Shown: piece by piece, positions 27,638 to 35,628 of the stretch
Position numbering within the stretch: position 1 is the first letter of the stretch
Layout of the letters: each line of letters begins with the position of its first letter
Assembly: GCF_021398735.1 (NCBI RefSeq)
Contig: NZ_CP090349.1
Coordinates: 4,793,001-4,857,000 of the forward strand
Source: Methylobacterium oryzae
Lineage (GTDB): Bacteria; Pseudomonadota; Alphaproteobacteria; Rhizobiales; Beijerinckiaceae
Direction: 5' to 3'
DNA length: 64,000 bases
Program-made: the position numbers and the translations under genes
Notes under the pieces: generated by a model
Database searches by the model: none
Told to the model about the DNA's origin: nothing
What the model saw: only the letters and a program-made list of their open reading frames with translations

Positions 27638-29467
27638 ATGAGCGACTTGCCGAACGACGATAAGCCGGAGGGGACCGCCCGTCCGGCCCCCGAGTCAGCG
27701 CGCACCGAGAGTTGGGCACCGCCCACCGATGCGGGCCGTGCCGATGCCGACACCGAGCGGCCTGCCAGTTCTGCCGCGAAGAAGACGGCGCGGAAGGCCA
27801 AGCCGCAGCCCGCCCCGCAGGCGGAGCCTCTGCCAGAGCCGCAGCCGGAGCCAGGCCCCGAAGCGTCCGCGGACGCCGAAGCCCTGATCGAGACGCCGCC
27901 CGGCGAGCGCATCGCGAAGGCGATGGCACGGGCCGGCGTCGCCTCGCGGCGCGACGCCGAGACGATGATCCTGGCCGGACGCGTCAGCGTCAACGGCGAG
28001 ACGCTGACATCCCCGGCCCGCAATGTCACCGAGAACGACCGGATCCTGATCGACGGCGAGCCGATGCCGTCGCGGGAGCGCAGCCGCCTGTGGATCTTCC
28101 ACAAGCCGCGGGGCGTGGTGACGACCGCCCGGGACCCGGAGGGCCGCCAGACGGTGTTCGACGTGCTCCCGGAGGATCTGCCCCGGGTCGTGGCGGTCGG
28201 ACGGCTCGACATCAACACCGAGGGGTTGCTGCTGCTCACCAATGACGGCGGGCTCGCCAAGGTGATCGCGCATCCCGACACGGGCTGGCTGCGCCGCTAC
28301 CGAGTCCGCGCCCACGGCGACACCGATCAGGCGCAGCTCGACCGGCTGTCCAAGGGCGTCACCATCGACGGGATGGAGTACGGCCCCGTCGAGGCGACCC
28401 TCGACCGCGTGCAGGGCGATAACGTCTGGCTGACGCTCGGCCTGCGCGAGGGCAAGAACCGAGAGGTCAAGCGCATCCTCGAGCATCTCGGACTGTCGGT
28501 GAACCGGCTGATCCGGCTCTCCTTCGGGCCCTTCCAGCTCGGCGACCTGGAGGTCGGCCTGGTCGAGGAGGTGCGGACCCGCGTCCTCAAGGATCAGCTC
28601 GGCAAGAGCCTCGCCGAGCAGGCCGGCGTGGATTTCGACAGTCCGGTCCGCGAGCCGATCTCGCCGTTCGGTGGCACCCGCCCGGCGGATCGGGACGCCC
28701 AATCGGCGCAGCCGGCATCTTCCCGGCGCAATGCCGCGCGTCCCGCGCCGGCGCCGCGCGTCTCGACCGGGGGCACCGGTCCCGGACCGCGCAACTCCGC
28801 GTGGCGCGACGAGAACGCGGCCAAGCCGCGGGGGACGCGCATTCCCCGGCGCGGCGCGGATCCCCGGGCCGCGCAGGCGGCCGCGGCAGAACGCGGCCGC
28901 GAGCGCGTCGGCTCGATCCGAGCCGGCGACCGCCGGGTCGTCGTCGAGCGCCTGTCCGCAACGCCGGCGGAGCCCGAGCCCGTCGCCAAGCCGAAGCGCC
29001 GCTTCGCCGACCGGGGGATGCCGGAGCGGCAGGAGCGCCCCGCCGGTCGGCGCGATGAGCGCCGCGGCGATGAGCGCCCGCGCCGCGAGAGCGCGCGGAG
29101 CGAGGCTCCGCGGGACGAGCGGCGATTCGACGAGCGCGGCGGCAAGCCCGGGGGCCGGCGCGACCGACCGTTCGACGCCGGGCCGGCGGAGGGCGCGTCG
29201 CGGAAGCCAGGCGGCTTCCGCGGCCAGAAGCCCGCTGCCGCCGGGGGCAAGCCCGCGTTCGGTGGCCCGAAGACCGGGGGTGCGCGTCCCGGCGGAAGCC
29301 GCCCCGGTGGCAAGCCCGGCGGTTTCGCCGGCAAGGGGACTGGCCAGGGTCGGCGCAACGGACCAGCGGGCGGGTCGGACACGGGCGGTCGTCCTGGTGC
29401 TCGTCCCGGTGCGCCGCGCGGGGGCGCCAAGCCCGGCGGCGGCCGGCCGCCGCGCGGGACGCGGTGA
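27638..29467 (+). CDS. rluB: 23S rRNA pseudouridine synthase, RluB/RsuA type, with long basic tail
   Basis: A 609-residue protein. Residues 1-85 are a Pro/Glu/Ala-rich segment, 90-150 an S4 RNA-binding domain (RIAKAMARAGVASRRDAE), and 150-330 the synthase domain with the catalytic Asp in VGRLDINTEGLLLLTN. Residues from about 345 to 609 are a disordered tail very rich in Arg, Gly and Pro (repeats such as RPGGSRPGGKPGG). A RluB of E. coli is about 290 residues, so the tail doubles the protein. It should make pseudouridine in 23S rRNA. Its stop overlaps the rsmD start (GTGA). Confidence 0.9.
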   Translation: MSDLPNDDKPEGTARPAPESARTESWAPPTDAGRADADTERPASSAAKKTARKAKPQPAPQAEPLPEPQPEPGPEASADAEALIETPPGERIAKAMARAGVASRRDAETMILAGRVSVNGETLTSPARNVTENDRILIDGEPMPSRERSRLWIFHKPRGVVTTARDPEGRQTVFDVLPEDLPRVVAVGRLDINTEGLLLLTNDGGLAKVIAHPDTGWLRRYRVRAHGDTDQAQLDRLSKGVTIDGMEYGPVEATLDRVQGDNVWLTLGLREGKNREVKRILEHLGLSVNRLIRLSFGPFQLGDLEVGLVEEVRTRVLKDQLGKSLAEQAGVDFDSPVREPISPFGGTRPADRDAQSAQPASSRRNAARPAPAPRVSTGGTGPGPRNSAWRDENAAKPRGTRIPRRGADPRAAQAAAAERGRERVGSIRAGDRRVVVERLSATPAEPEPVAKPKRRFADRGMPERQERPAGRRDERRGDERPRRESARSEAPRDERRFDERGGKPGGRRDRPFDAGPAEGASRKPGGFRGQKPAAAGGKPAFGGPKTGGARPGGSRPGGKPGGFAGKGTGQGRRNGPAGGSDTGGRPGARPGAPRGGAKPGGGRPPRGTR

Positions 29468-30021
29468 GGATCGTCGGCGGCGCGTGGCGCGGCCGCAGGC
29501 TCGCCACGCCGCGCACCGACGCCATTCGGCCGACATCGGACCGCCTGCGGGAATCGTTGTTCAACGTGCTCGCCCACGCCTACGACGACGCCGTCGCCGG
29601 CGTCCGGGTCCTCGACCTGTTCGCCGGTACGGGTGCCCTCGGCTTCGAGGCGCTCTCGCGGGGCGCCGCCTACGCCCTCCTCGTCGACGAGGGCGCCGAG
29701 GCGCGCGCGGTGATCCGCGAGAACATCGAGGCCCTGGGTGCCGAAGGCGTGACGCGCCTGTTTCGGCGGGACGCGACCCGTCTCGGCCCGGCCTCCACGT
29801 CGGGCACCTTCTCGCTGGTCTTCTGCGATCCGCCCTACGGCCGTGATCTCGCGCCGCGCGCCCTGAAAAGCGCCGCCGAGGGCGCCTGGCTGGCGCCCGG
29901 GGCTCTCATCGTCGTCGAGGAGGTCGAGGCCGCGCAGGTCGTGTGGCCGGCCGGCTTCGCGGAACTGGAGCGGCGCGTCTACGGGGATACGGCCGTGGCG
30001 ATCGCCCGATTCGCCGCCTGA
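29464..30021 (+). CDS. rsmD: 16S rRNA (guanine966-N2) methyltransferase
   Basis: A 185-residue Rossmann methyltransferase. It opens MRIVGGAWRGRRLATP, has the SAM motif VLDLFAGTGALGFEALSRG (residues 49-67) and the N2-guanine catalytic motif DPPY at 122-125. It methylates G966 of 16S rRNA in the assembling small subunit. The GTG start overlaps the stop of the pseudouridine synthase by 3 bases (GTGA), so the two RNA-modification genes are translationally coupled. Confidence 0.93.
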   Translation: MRIVGGAWRGRRLATPRTDAIRPTSDRLRESLFNVLAHAYDDAVAGVRVLDLFAGTGALGFEALSRGAAYALLVDEGAEARAVIRENIEALGAEGVTRLFRRDATRLGPASTSGTFSLVFCDPPYGRDLAPRALKSAAEGAWLAPGALIVVEEVEAAQVVWPAGFAELERRVYGDTAVAIARFAA

Positions 30022-30028
30022 ATCGTGC

Positions 30029-30403
30029 TTAGTCCCGATCGCGCGAAGCCGGATCCGTAGCGCCGACTTGAGACCCGAAATGGATCGCCAGCCAGACGGT
30101 GGGTGAGTCGGTCCACTCCACCCGGTGCCGACGATGCGGCGCGATCAGCACGGCGTCACCCGCGACGAGGCGACGGGCCCCGGCCTCGTCGGCGAACCGA
30201 AGGTCGGCCGCGCCCGTCAGGATGGCGACCCACTCGGTATCCGGCTGGTCGTAGTAGAATCCCGGCGGGCTCGCCTGACCGGTCGAGACGATGCGCTCCA
30301 CCCGCAGGCCCGGCTCGGAGACCAGGACCGACACGATCTCGTCGTCCGCCCGGAGCGGCAGGTCGGCGAGCAGGTGGGTCACGCGCGTCGGGAGAGAGTC
30401 CAT
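30029..30403 (-). CDS. Cupin-domain protein with incomplete metal site
   Basis: A 124-residue single cupin. The second cupin motif is present (LVAGDAVLIAPHRRHRVEW with one His), but the first motif, which usually carries His-x-His and Glu, reads FYYDQPDTEW, keeping the Glu only. Metal binding is therefore uncertain. It is a small cytosolic protein, possibly a sugar-binding or isomerase-like cupin or a regulatory one. It converges with rsmD, 7 bases apart. The function is not assignable. Confidence 0.75.
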   Translation of the reverse strand: MDSLPTRVTHLLADLPLRADDEIVSVLVSEPGLRVERIVSTGQASPPGFYYDQPDTEWVAILTGAADLRFADEAGARRLVAGDAVLIAPHRRHRVEWTDSPTVWLAIHFGSQVGATDPASRDRD

Positions 30404-30459
30404 GATCCCGCCTGCAGGGACCGCACGGCGCCGGATTGGCGCCGGGCAAGGCCCGGATG

Positions 30460-30900
30460 TCAGGAGTTGCGCAGAGCGCCGCCCGCCTGCGGTGCCGCGC
30501 CGTCCGACGTCTTGGTCTGACCGATCCGCGCCGCGGATTTGACGAGGGAGAGCACGTCGCGGCGCATCTGATCGTCAGCGATCTGATTGTAGGCCCGGAG
30601 CAGTTCGACGGCGCCGGCGACGCGCAGCAGCGCGGGACCGCTATCCGTCGTCGCCTCGGGCTCGGGCTCGAAGAAGCTCGAGACCGGAACGCCGAGCCGC
30701 TCGGCGATCGCCTGCAGGCGGCCGGCACCGACACGGTTCTTGCCGGTCTCGTACTTCTGGACCTGCTGGAAGCTGACGCCCAGCGCGCTGGCCAGCGCGG
30801 ACTGGCTCAGTCCATTCGCCGCCCGAAGGAACGCGATGCGGCTGCCGACCCCGTGATCGATGGCTGTGGTCTGCTTCGGCTTGGGGGTTGGGTTCGCCAT
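30460..30900 (-). CDS. XRE-family helix-turn-helix regulator
   Basis: A 146-residue protein with a Cro/C1-type HTH at about residues 18-75 (GSRIAFLRAANGLSQSALAS, then GVSFQQVQKYETGKNRVGAG). The C-terminal part contains a second helical region (AVELLRAYNQIADDQMRRDVLSLVK), probably for dimerisation. This is the two-part form common in Rhizobiales regulators. I chose the ATG at 30900 because the upstream frame reads as intergenic sequence. The AT-rich region upstream is its likely promoter. Confidence 0.85.
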   Translation of the reverse strand: MANPTPKPKQTTAIDHGVGSRIAFLRAANGLSQSALASALGVSFQQVQKYETGKNRVGAGRLQAIAERLGVPVSSFFEPEPEATTDSGPALLRVAGAVELLRAYNQIADDQMRRDVLSLVKSAARIGQTKTSDGAAPQAGGALRNS

Positions 30901-31297
30901 AGTGGGTAGTCCGGATGTTCTTGCTGTCTGCAGGCTTGCTCGCCCGGATCCAGGGCGCCAATCACAACCGACAGGTGCAACATTGCGCGGCCAAGATCCA
31001 GACCTGACATCTGTTAGTGCCACAGGTCAGCCGCGCGTGCAACGAATGGTTACGCTCTCGAAATCTTAGGTCCGGAAGACCGCAATTTGGGCCCTCCAGT
31101 GCCCGCCGCGAGAACAACTCAAATACCGGGCCCGATCAAATATAAGTGAGCGAGATCAGCTAAAAATTCACTCTCGAACACTGCCGGGCGATATCGGGTT
31201 GCCTGCGCCGCGTTGGGCCCGGCGGGCCGATCCCAGTGAAATCCGTACGACAGCAAACGGTCGACTCAGGGCTCGGTGGCGCGCGCCGGCGACGGAA
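30901..31297. other. AT-rich intergenic region between XRE regulator and hydrolase
   Basis: This 397-base stretch has no gene that I can support. It is more AT-rich than its surroundings, most strongly at 31130-31180. An inverted repeat GACCTG (31001-31006) and CAGGTC (31023-31028), 16 bases apart, lies about 100 bases upstream of the XRE start and might be an operator. Both flanking genes point left, so it must hold the XRE promoter and the end of the phasin-hydrolase transcript. Confidence 0.5.
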
Positions 31298-32236
31298 TCA
31301 CGCCGCCGGGCCGAGCCAATCGAGGACGATTCGCAACTGGTCGTCGTCGAGCAACGCGGGCGCGTGGCCGCAATCGGGAATCTCGACGCGGCGCGTCGGC
31401 GGTCCCCGGCGCGTCATCTCGTCGGCCGTCGAGGCGAGGAGGAGTTCCGAGTGCTCGCCGCGGAGCAGCAGGACCGGACAGGTGATCGCGTCCCAGTCGC
31501 GCCACATGCTCACGCTGTAGACGCGGCCCGGTCGGAAGGCGTCTCCGATGCCGGGATCGTAGTGGGGCCGCCAGCCGCCGTTGGGCTCCTGGAAGAAGCT
31601 GTGCTTGGCGATGTGGCGCCACTGCTCGTCGGTGAGCGGCCCGAACGCGCCCAGCACCGTGCGCAGACGCGATTCGCCCGAGGCGAGGTTATGGTGCAGC
31701 CGGGGCGCGTCCCGCAGGCGCGACCCGATCTCGCGGATGGGCGCCCAGGGCAGGAACGGGCCGATATCGTTGATCACCATCCGGCGGATCGGGGTGCGGG
31801 CGGCCGCGGCCAGGACCATGCCGGTCAGGCCGCCGAGAGACGTGCCCACCCAGTCGATCTTCCCGGGGACCCGGAGATGGGCGATGAGCGCGGCCATGTC
31901 GGCGGCGTATTGCGGCAGGCCGTAGAGTTCCGGGTCCTTCAGCCATCCGCTGAGGCCGCGCCCGGGCAGGTCCGGGCAGATCACCCGGTACCCGAGCTTC
32001 GCGAGGCGATAGCCGAGGGCGTCGAAATCGCGGCCCTGGCGGCTGAGACCGTGGACGCAGACGACGACGTGCGGGCTGTCCGGGTCACCCCATTCCACGT
32101 AGGCGATGCGGTGGAAGTCGTGGGGCGCGTAGGCCTGGAAATGGCCGGTCCGGAACGGCACGTCGGCGCGGCTCAGGTCGTCGAGCCGCGGCGTCGCCTC
32201 AGGTCCGGGAACGGGCGCCGCGGTGCCGGCCGTCAC
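31298..32236 (-). CDS. Alpha/beta hydrolase coupled to a phasin gene
   Basis: A 312-residue alpha/beta-hydrolase. The oxyanion region is VVVCVHGLSRQGRDFDALG, the nucleophile elbow GTSLGG (about residue 130), the acid follows in LLLRGEHSELL, and the catalytic His is in PDCGHAPALL. The start is GTG, overlapping the TGA of the phasin by 3 bases (GTGA). This coupling suggests a role in polyhydroxybutyrate or lipid-granule metabolism, for example an intracellular depolymerase or oligomer hydrolase. That role is an inference; an ordinary carboxylesterase is possible. Confidence 0.8.
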   Translation of the reverse strand: MTAGTAAPVPGPEATPRLDDLSRADVPFRTGHFQAYAPHDFHRIAYVEWGDPDSPHVVVCVHGLSRQGRDFDALGYRLAKLGYRVICPDLPGRGLSGWLKDPELYGLPQYAADMAALIAHLRVPGKIDWVGTSLGGLTGMVLAAAARTPIRRMVINDIGPFLPWAPIREIGSRLRDAPRLHHNLASGESRLRTVLGAFGPLTDEQWRHIAKHSFFQEPNGGWRPHYDPGIGDAFRPGRVYSVSMWRDWDAITCPVLLLRGEHSELLLASTADEMTRRGPPTRRVEIPDCGHAPALLDDDQLRIVLDWLGPAA

Positions 32237-32772
32237 GGGGTCTCCGTGCGCGCGGCGGCCTCGCGGGCGAGACGGCCGGTCGTCTGATGGAGGTCGACCA
32301 TCTGGTCGGTCAGCCGGCGCGCCTGCTCCTGCAGGAACGCGATGTTCAGCGCCGCGACCTCGCGGGCATCTGCCGCCTTGGCGACGCGGTCCGCGAAGTC
32401 GAGGCTCGCGCGGACATTGGTGTCGGAGGCCACGAGGATCCGGTGGCCGATCTCGCGCATCGCCGCCATGGCGTGGACGGCGTTGTCCTCGAACGCGTTG
32501 TAGAGCCGGGCGCCGGCGGCGTCCCACTGCTCGCGCACCCGGCGGGCGCCGGCCACGTTGCTGTCGGTGAGTTGGTGCGCGGTCTCGCGGCTGGAGCCCA
32601 TCACCGCGCGCCAGCCCTCGAAGCTCTGCGCCATCGAGGCCTCGAAGGCGTTCAGCGCCATCTCGCCCGCCTCGGCGAAGCGCTCGTACGCCTCGCGCGC
32701 CCGGGCGACGCTGCCCTCCACCGCGGCGCGGCCGGTCTCCCCGGAGATCGCCGGCAGGTTGTCGTTCCCCAC
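32233..32772 (-). CDS. Phasin-family granule protein
   Basis: A 179-residue amphipathic helical protein of the phasin type (Phasin_2). It shows long heptad-like helices such as AREAYERFAEAGEMALNAFEAS and KAADAREVAALNIAFLQEQ, with no Cys. Phasins coat polyhydroxyalkanoate granules and control their size. The start is GTG at 32772 with GGGAGA 5 bases upstream, which gives the typical short N-terminus; the frame continues upstream without family character. The hydrolase stop-start overlap makes this the first gene of a two-gene operon. Confidence 0.8.
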   Translation of the reverse strand: MGNDNLPAISGETGRAAVEGSVARAREAYERFAEAGEMALNAFEASMAQSFEGWRAVMGSSRETAHQLTDSNVAGARRVREQWDAAGARLYNAFEDNAVHAMAAMREIGHRILVASDTNVRASLDFADRVAKAADAREVAALNIAFLQEQARRLTDQMVDLHQTTGRLAREAAARTETP

Positions 32773-32992
32773 AATCGTCTCCCGCAGATGGGCCGGTCGC
32801 ACGCGGTCCCGACGGCGCGTCGCTGGAATACGGGCATCCGCCAGGGGCGATCTCCCGTCAACAGGGCCCTGTAACAGAATCCGCGCGCGGCCCACATTGT
32901 CACGGTGGCCGCGATTGACAGGCACGACGGCGGCGAAATCTTCGTCGCGCGGAGCGCACGCCACGCCCGCCGCCCGATCAGAAGGCTGCACG

Positions 32993-34645
32993 ATGACGGA
33001 CACCCGTCCGACCCAGACCGAGGTCCGCGAGACGGGCTCTCATCCGTTCGAGGCCGGGCTCGCGCGCCGGCCGGCCAACTACGTCCCGCTGACCCCCGCC
33101 AGCCTGCTGGCGCGGGCCGCCGCCGCGGCGGGCGGGCGGATCGCCGTAATCGACGGCCACCGCCGGCTCACCTACGCGGACCTCTACGCGCGTTGCCGGC
33201 GCCTCGCCGCGGGCCTCGCGGCCCGGGGGGTCGGGCCACTCGACACCGTGGCGATCCTGGCGCCGAACGTCCCGGAGATGATCGAGGCGCACTTCGCCGT
33301 GCCGATGCTCGGCGCGGTGCTGAACCCGCTGAATACGCGCCTCGACGCGGCGACGATCGCGTTCTCGCTGCGGCACGGGGGCGCCCGGGCGCTCCTCGTC
33401 GAGGCCGAGTACGCCGCGCTGGCCGCGCGGGCGCTCGCGGAACTCGCCGAGCCGGTCCTCGTCGTGGTGATCGGCGCGACCGGGATCGACGGGGCCCTGC
33501 CCTACGAGGATCTGCTGGCCGAGGGCGATCCGGACTACGCCTGGCACGGCCCGGAGGACGAGTGGCAGTCGCTCTGCCTGCTCTACACGTCGGGGACGAC
33601 CGGCGATCCCAAAGGCGCCGTCTACAGCCATCGCGGCGGCTATCTCCAGGCGCTCGGCAACGCCGTCACGTTCGGCCTGACCGGCGAGAGCGTGTATCTT
33701 TGGACGCTGCCGATGTTCCACTGCAGCGGTTGGTCCTACCCATGGGCGAGTGTCGCCGCCTGCGCCACGCAGGTCTGCCTGCGCAAGGTCGAGCCGGCGG
33801 CGATCTTCAGGCTGATCGCCGAGCACGGGGTGACGCATCTGTGCGGCGCCCCGATCGTCCTCTCGATGATCGCGCACGCGCCGGCGCAGGACCGTGTGCC
33901 GTTCCCCCAGCGCGTGCGCTGCGCGGTCGGCGGCGCGGCGCCGTCCTCGACGATCATCCGCACCATGGAGGAGCTCGGCTTCCAGGTGACGCATCTCTAC
34001 GGCGCCACCGAGAGCTACGGCCCCGCGACGGTCTGTCTGGCGCAGCCGGACTGGACCGATCTCCCCGACACCGAGCGACACGCCCGCATGGCCCGCCAGG
34101 GCGTGCCGCTGGCCACGCTCGAGGCGGTGAGCGTCGCCGACGTCGCGAGCGACGCGCCGGTGCCGCGGGACGGCACGACGGTCGGCGAGATCCGCCTGCG
34201 CGGAAACACGGTGATGAAGGGCTACCTCGGCAACCCGGGCGCGACCGAGGAGGCCCTCGCCGGCGGCTGGTACCGGACCGGCGACCTCGCGGTCTGGCAT
34301 CCCGACGGGTCGGTGGAGATCAAGGACCGGGCGAAGGACATCATCATCTCGGGCGGCGAGAACATCTCCAGCCTGGAGGTGGAGGAGGTGCTGATGCGCC
34401 ATCCCGCCGTGATGCTGGCGGCCGTCGTGGCGCGGCCGGATCCGACCTGGGGCGAGAGCCCCTGCGCGTTCCTGGAGGTGAAGCCCGGCGCAGCGGTGCC
34501 GAGCGACCAGGAGTTGATCGCGTTCTGTCGCGAGCACATGGCGCGGTTCAAGGTGCCGAAGACGGTGGTGTTCGGGCCGCTGCCGAAGACCTCGACCGGC
34601 AAGATTCAGAAATTCGTCCTGCGCGAGCAGGCGCGGACCCTCTGA
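32993..34645 (+). CDS. Fatty-acyl/aryl-CoA synthetase (AMP-forming)
   Basis: A 550-residue ANL-superfamily enzyme. The phosphate-binding motif is YTSGTTGDPKGAVYSHR (about residue 198), the acyl-adenylate motif is LYGATESYGP, the hinge region includes YRTGDLAV and KDRAKDIIISGGENI, and the C-terminal catalytic Lys is in PKTSTGKIQKF. It activates a carboxylic acid to its CoA thioester using ATP. The closest motif pattern is the medium/long-chain acyl-CoA synthetase group. It is divergent from the phasin operon and followed by an SDR, which suggests fatty-acid or 3-hydroxyacyl metabolism. Confidence 0.9.
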   Translation: MTDTRPTQTEVRETGSHPFEAGLARRPANYVPLTPASLLARAAAAAGGRIAVIDGHRRLTYADLYARCRRLAAGLAARGVGPLDTVAILAPNVPEMIEAHFAVPMLGAVLNPLNTRLDAATIAFSLRHGGARALLVEAEYAALAARALAELAEPVLVVVIGATGIDGALPYEDLLAEGDPDYAWHGPEDEWQSLCLLYTSGTTGDPKGAVYSHRGGYLQALGNAVTFGLTGESVYLWTLPMFHCSGWSYPWASVAACATQVCLRKVEPAAIFRLIAEHGVTHLCGAPIVLSMIAHAPAQDRVPFPQRVRCAVGGAAPSSTIIRTMEELGFQVTHLYGATESYGPATVCLAQPDWTDLPDTERHARMARQGVPLATLEAVSVADVASDAPVPRDGTTVGEIRLRGNTVMKGYLGNPGATEEALAGGWYRTGDLAVWHPDGSVEIKDRAKDIIISGGENISSLEVEEVLMRHPAVMLAAVVARPDPTWGESPCAFLEVKPGAAVPSDQELIAFCREHMARFKVPKTVVFGPLPKTSTGKIQKFVLREQARTL

Positions 34646-34685
34646 CCCGCGCCGGTCCCGTGACGGGAGCCGTTTCGGGCGACCA

Positions 34686-35453
34686 CTACAGGCCGGAGAC
34701 GAGGTGGCCGCCGTCGACCGCCAGGACGCTGCCGGTCATGTAGGCGCCGGCCTCCGAGGCCAGGAGCAGGAGCGGCCCGTCGAGTTCGGCGGCCTCGCCC
34801 AGCCGGCGCTGCGGAATGCGCCTGATCAGCGCCCGGCCGGCATCGGACTCGAAGAAGGCGTCGTTGAGCTCGGTCTTGATGTAGCCCGGCGCGAGGGCGT
34901 TCACCTGGATCCCGTAGCGGGCCCACTCGAGCGCGAGGCTCTTGGTGAGCTGGACAACCGCCGCCTTCGAGGTGGCGTAGGGCGCGAGCCCGCCGGTGAC
35001 CCGCAGCCCGAGGATCGACGCGATGTTGACGATGCTGCCGCCCGCCCCGTGCCGGACCATGCGCCGGCCGGTGGCCTGGGCGACCTGCCAGACGCCTTTG
35101 AGATTCGTGTCGAGCACCGCGTCCCAGTCGGATTCCGCGAGGTCGAGGGCCGGCTTCGTCGCCGTCACGCCGGCATTGTTCACCAGCACCGCCACCGGTC
35201 CGAAGCGCTCTTCGGCGGCGTCGAGCGCCCGCTCAACGCTCGCGGCGTCGGTGACGTCCATCACGACGGCGTGGGCCTCACCGCCCGCCGCCGCGACGCG
35301 ATCGACGGTCTCGGCGAGGGCGTTGGCCCGGCGGGCGCCGAGCGACAGGCGCGCGCCTGCGCGGGCCAGGGTCCCGGCGAAATGGCGGCCGAGGCCGCTG
35401 GAGGCCCCGGTGACGAGAACGTGGCGGCCAGCGAGGTCGAACGGATTCGCCAT
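34686..35453 (-). CDS. Short-chain dehydrogenase/reductase, FabG-like
   Basis: A 255-residue classical SDR: cofactor motif GASSGLGRHFA (residues 17-27), NNAGVTATKP, the catalytic Ser in NIASILG and Tyr-x-x-x-Lys in YATSKAAVVQL. The C-terminus closes with the typical VDGGHLVSG. It is probably a 3-oxoacyl or 3-hydroxyacyl reductase, consistent with the convergent acyl-CoA synthetase. The start ATG has a poor ribosome site, but a 21-codon open frame ends 1 base upstream (TGAGATG), so coupling is possible. Confidence 0.88.
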   Translation of the reverse strand: MANPFDLAGRHVLVTGASSGLGRHFAGTLARAGARLSLGARRANALAETVDRVAAAGGEAHAVVMDVTDAASVERALDAAEERFGPVAVLVNNAGVTATKPALDLAESDWDAVLDTNLKGVWQVAQATGRRMVRHGAGGSIVNIASILGLRVTGGLAPYATSKAAVVQLTKSLALEWARYGIQVNALAPGYIKTELNDAFFESDAGRALIRRIPQRRLGEAAELDGPLLLLASEAGAYMTGSVLAVDGGHLVSGL

Positions 35454-35454
35454 C

Positions 35455-35520
35455 TCAGCGGGCCGCGGCGACGCTCGGCAGGGCGACCCGGAACGCGCCG
35501 GTGATGACGAAATCGGTCAT
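35455..35520 (-). CDS. Possible 21-codon leader ORF before the SDR gene
   Basis: An ATG at 35520 opens a 21-residue frame (MTDFVITGAFRVALPSVAAA and a final Arg) that stops one base before the SDR start. A GGGGAAG ribosome site is about 10 bases upstream. It could be a leader peptide for translational coupling, or the remnant of a longer gene. Nothing else supports it, so confidence is low. Confidence 0.3.
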   Translation of the reverse strand: MTDFVITGAFRVALPSVAAAR

Positions 35521-35628
35521 GGCTCTGCGCTTCCCCTGCACGCGCCGCCAGTCTTCAGGCCGCGGCGCCGGACCCTGTTGTGGACCGGCTCCGCCGGGTC
35601 CGCCAGCCGGCACGGAGCCCCTGCCCGC

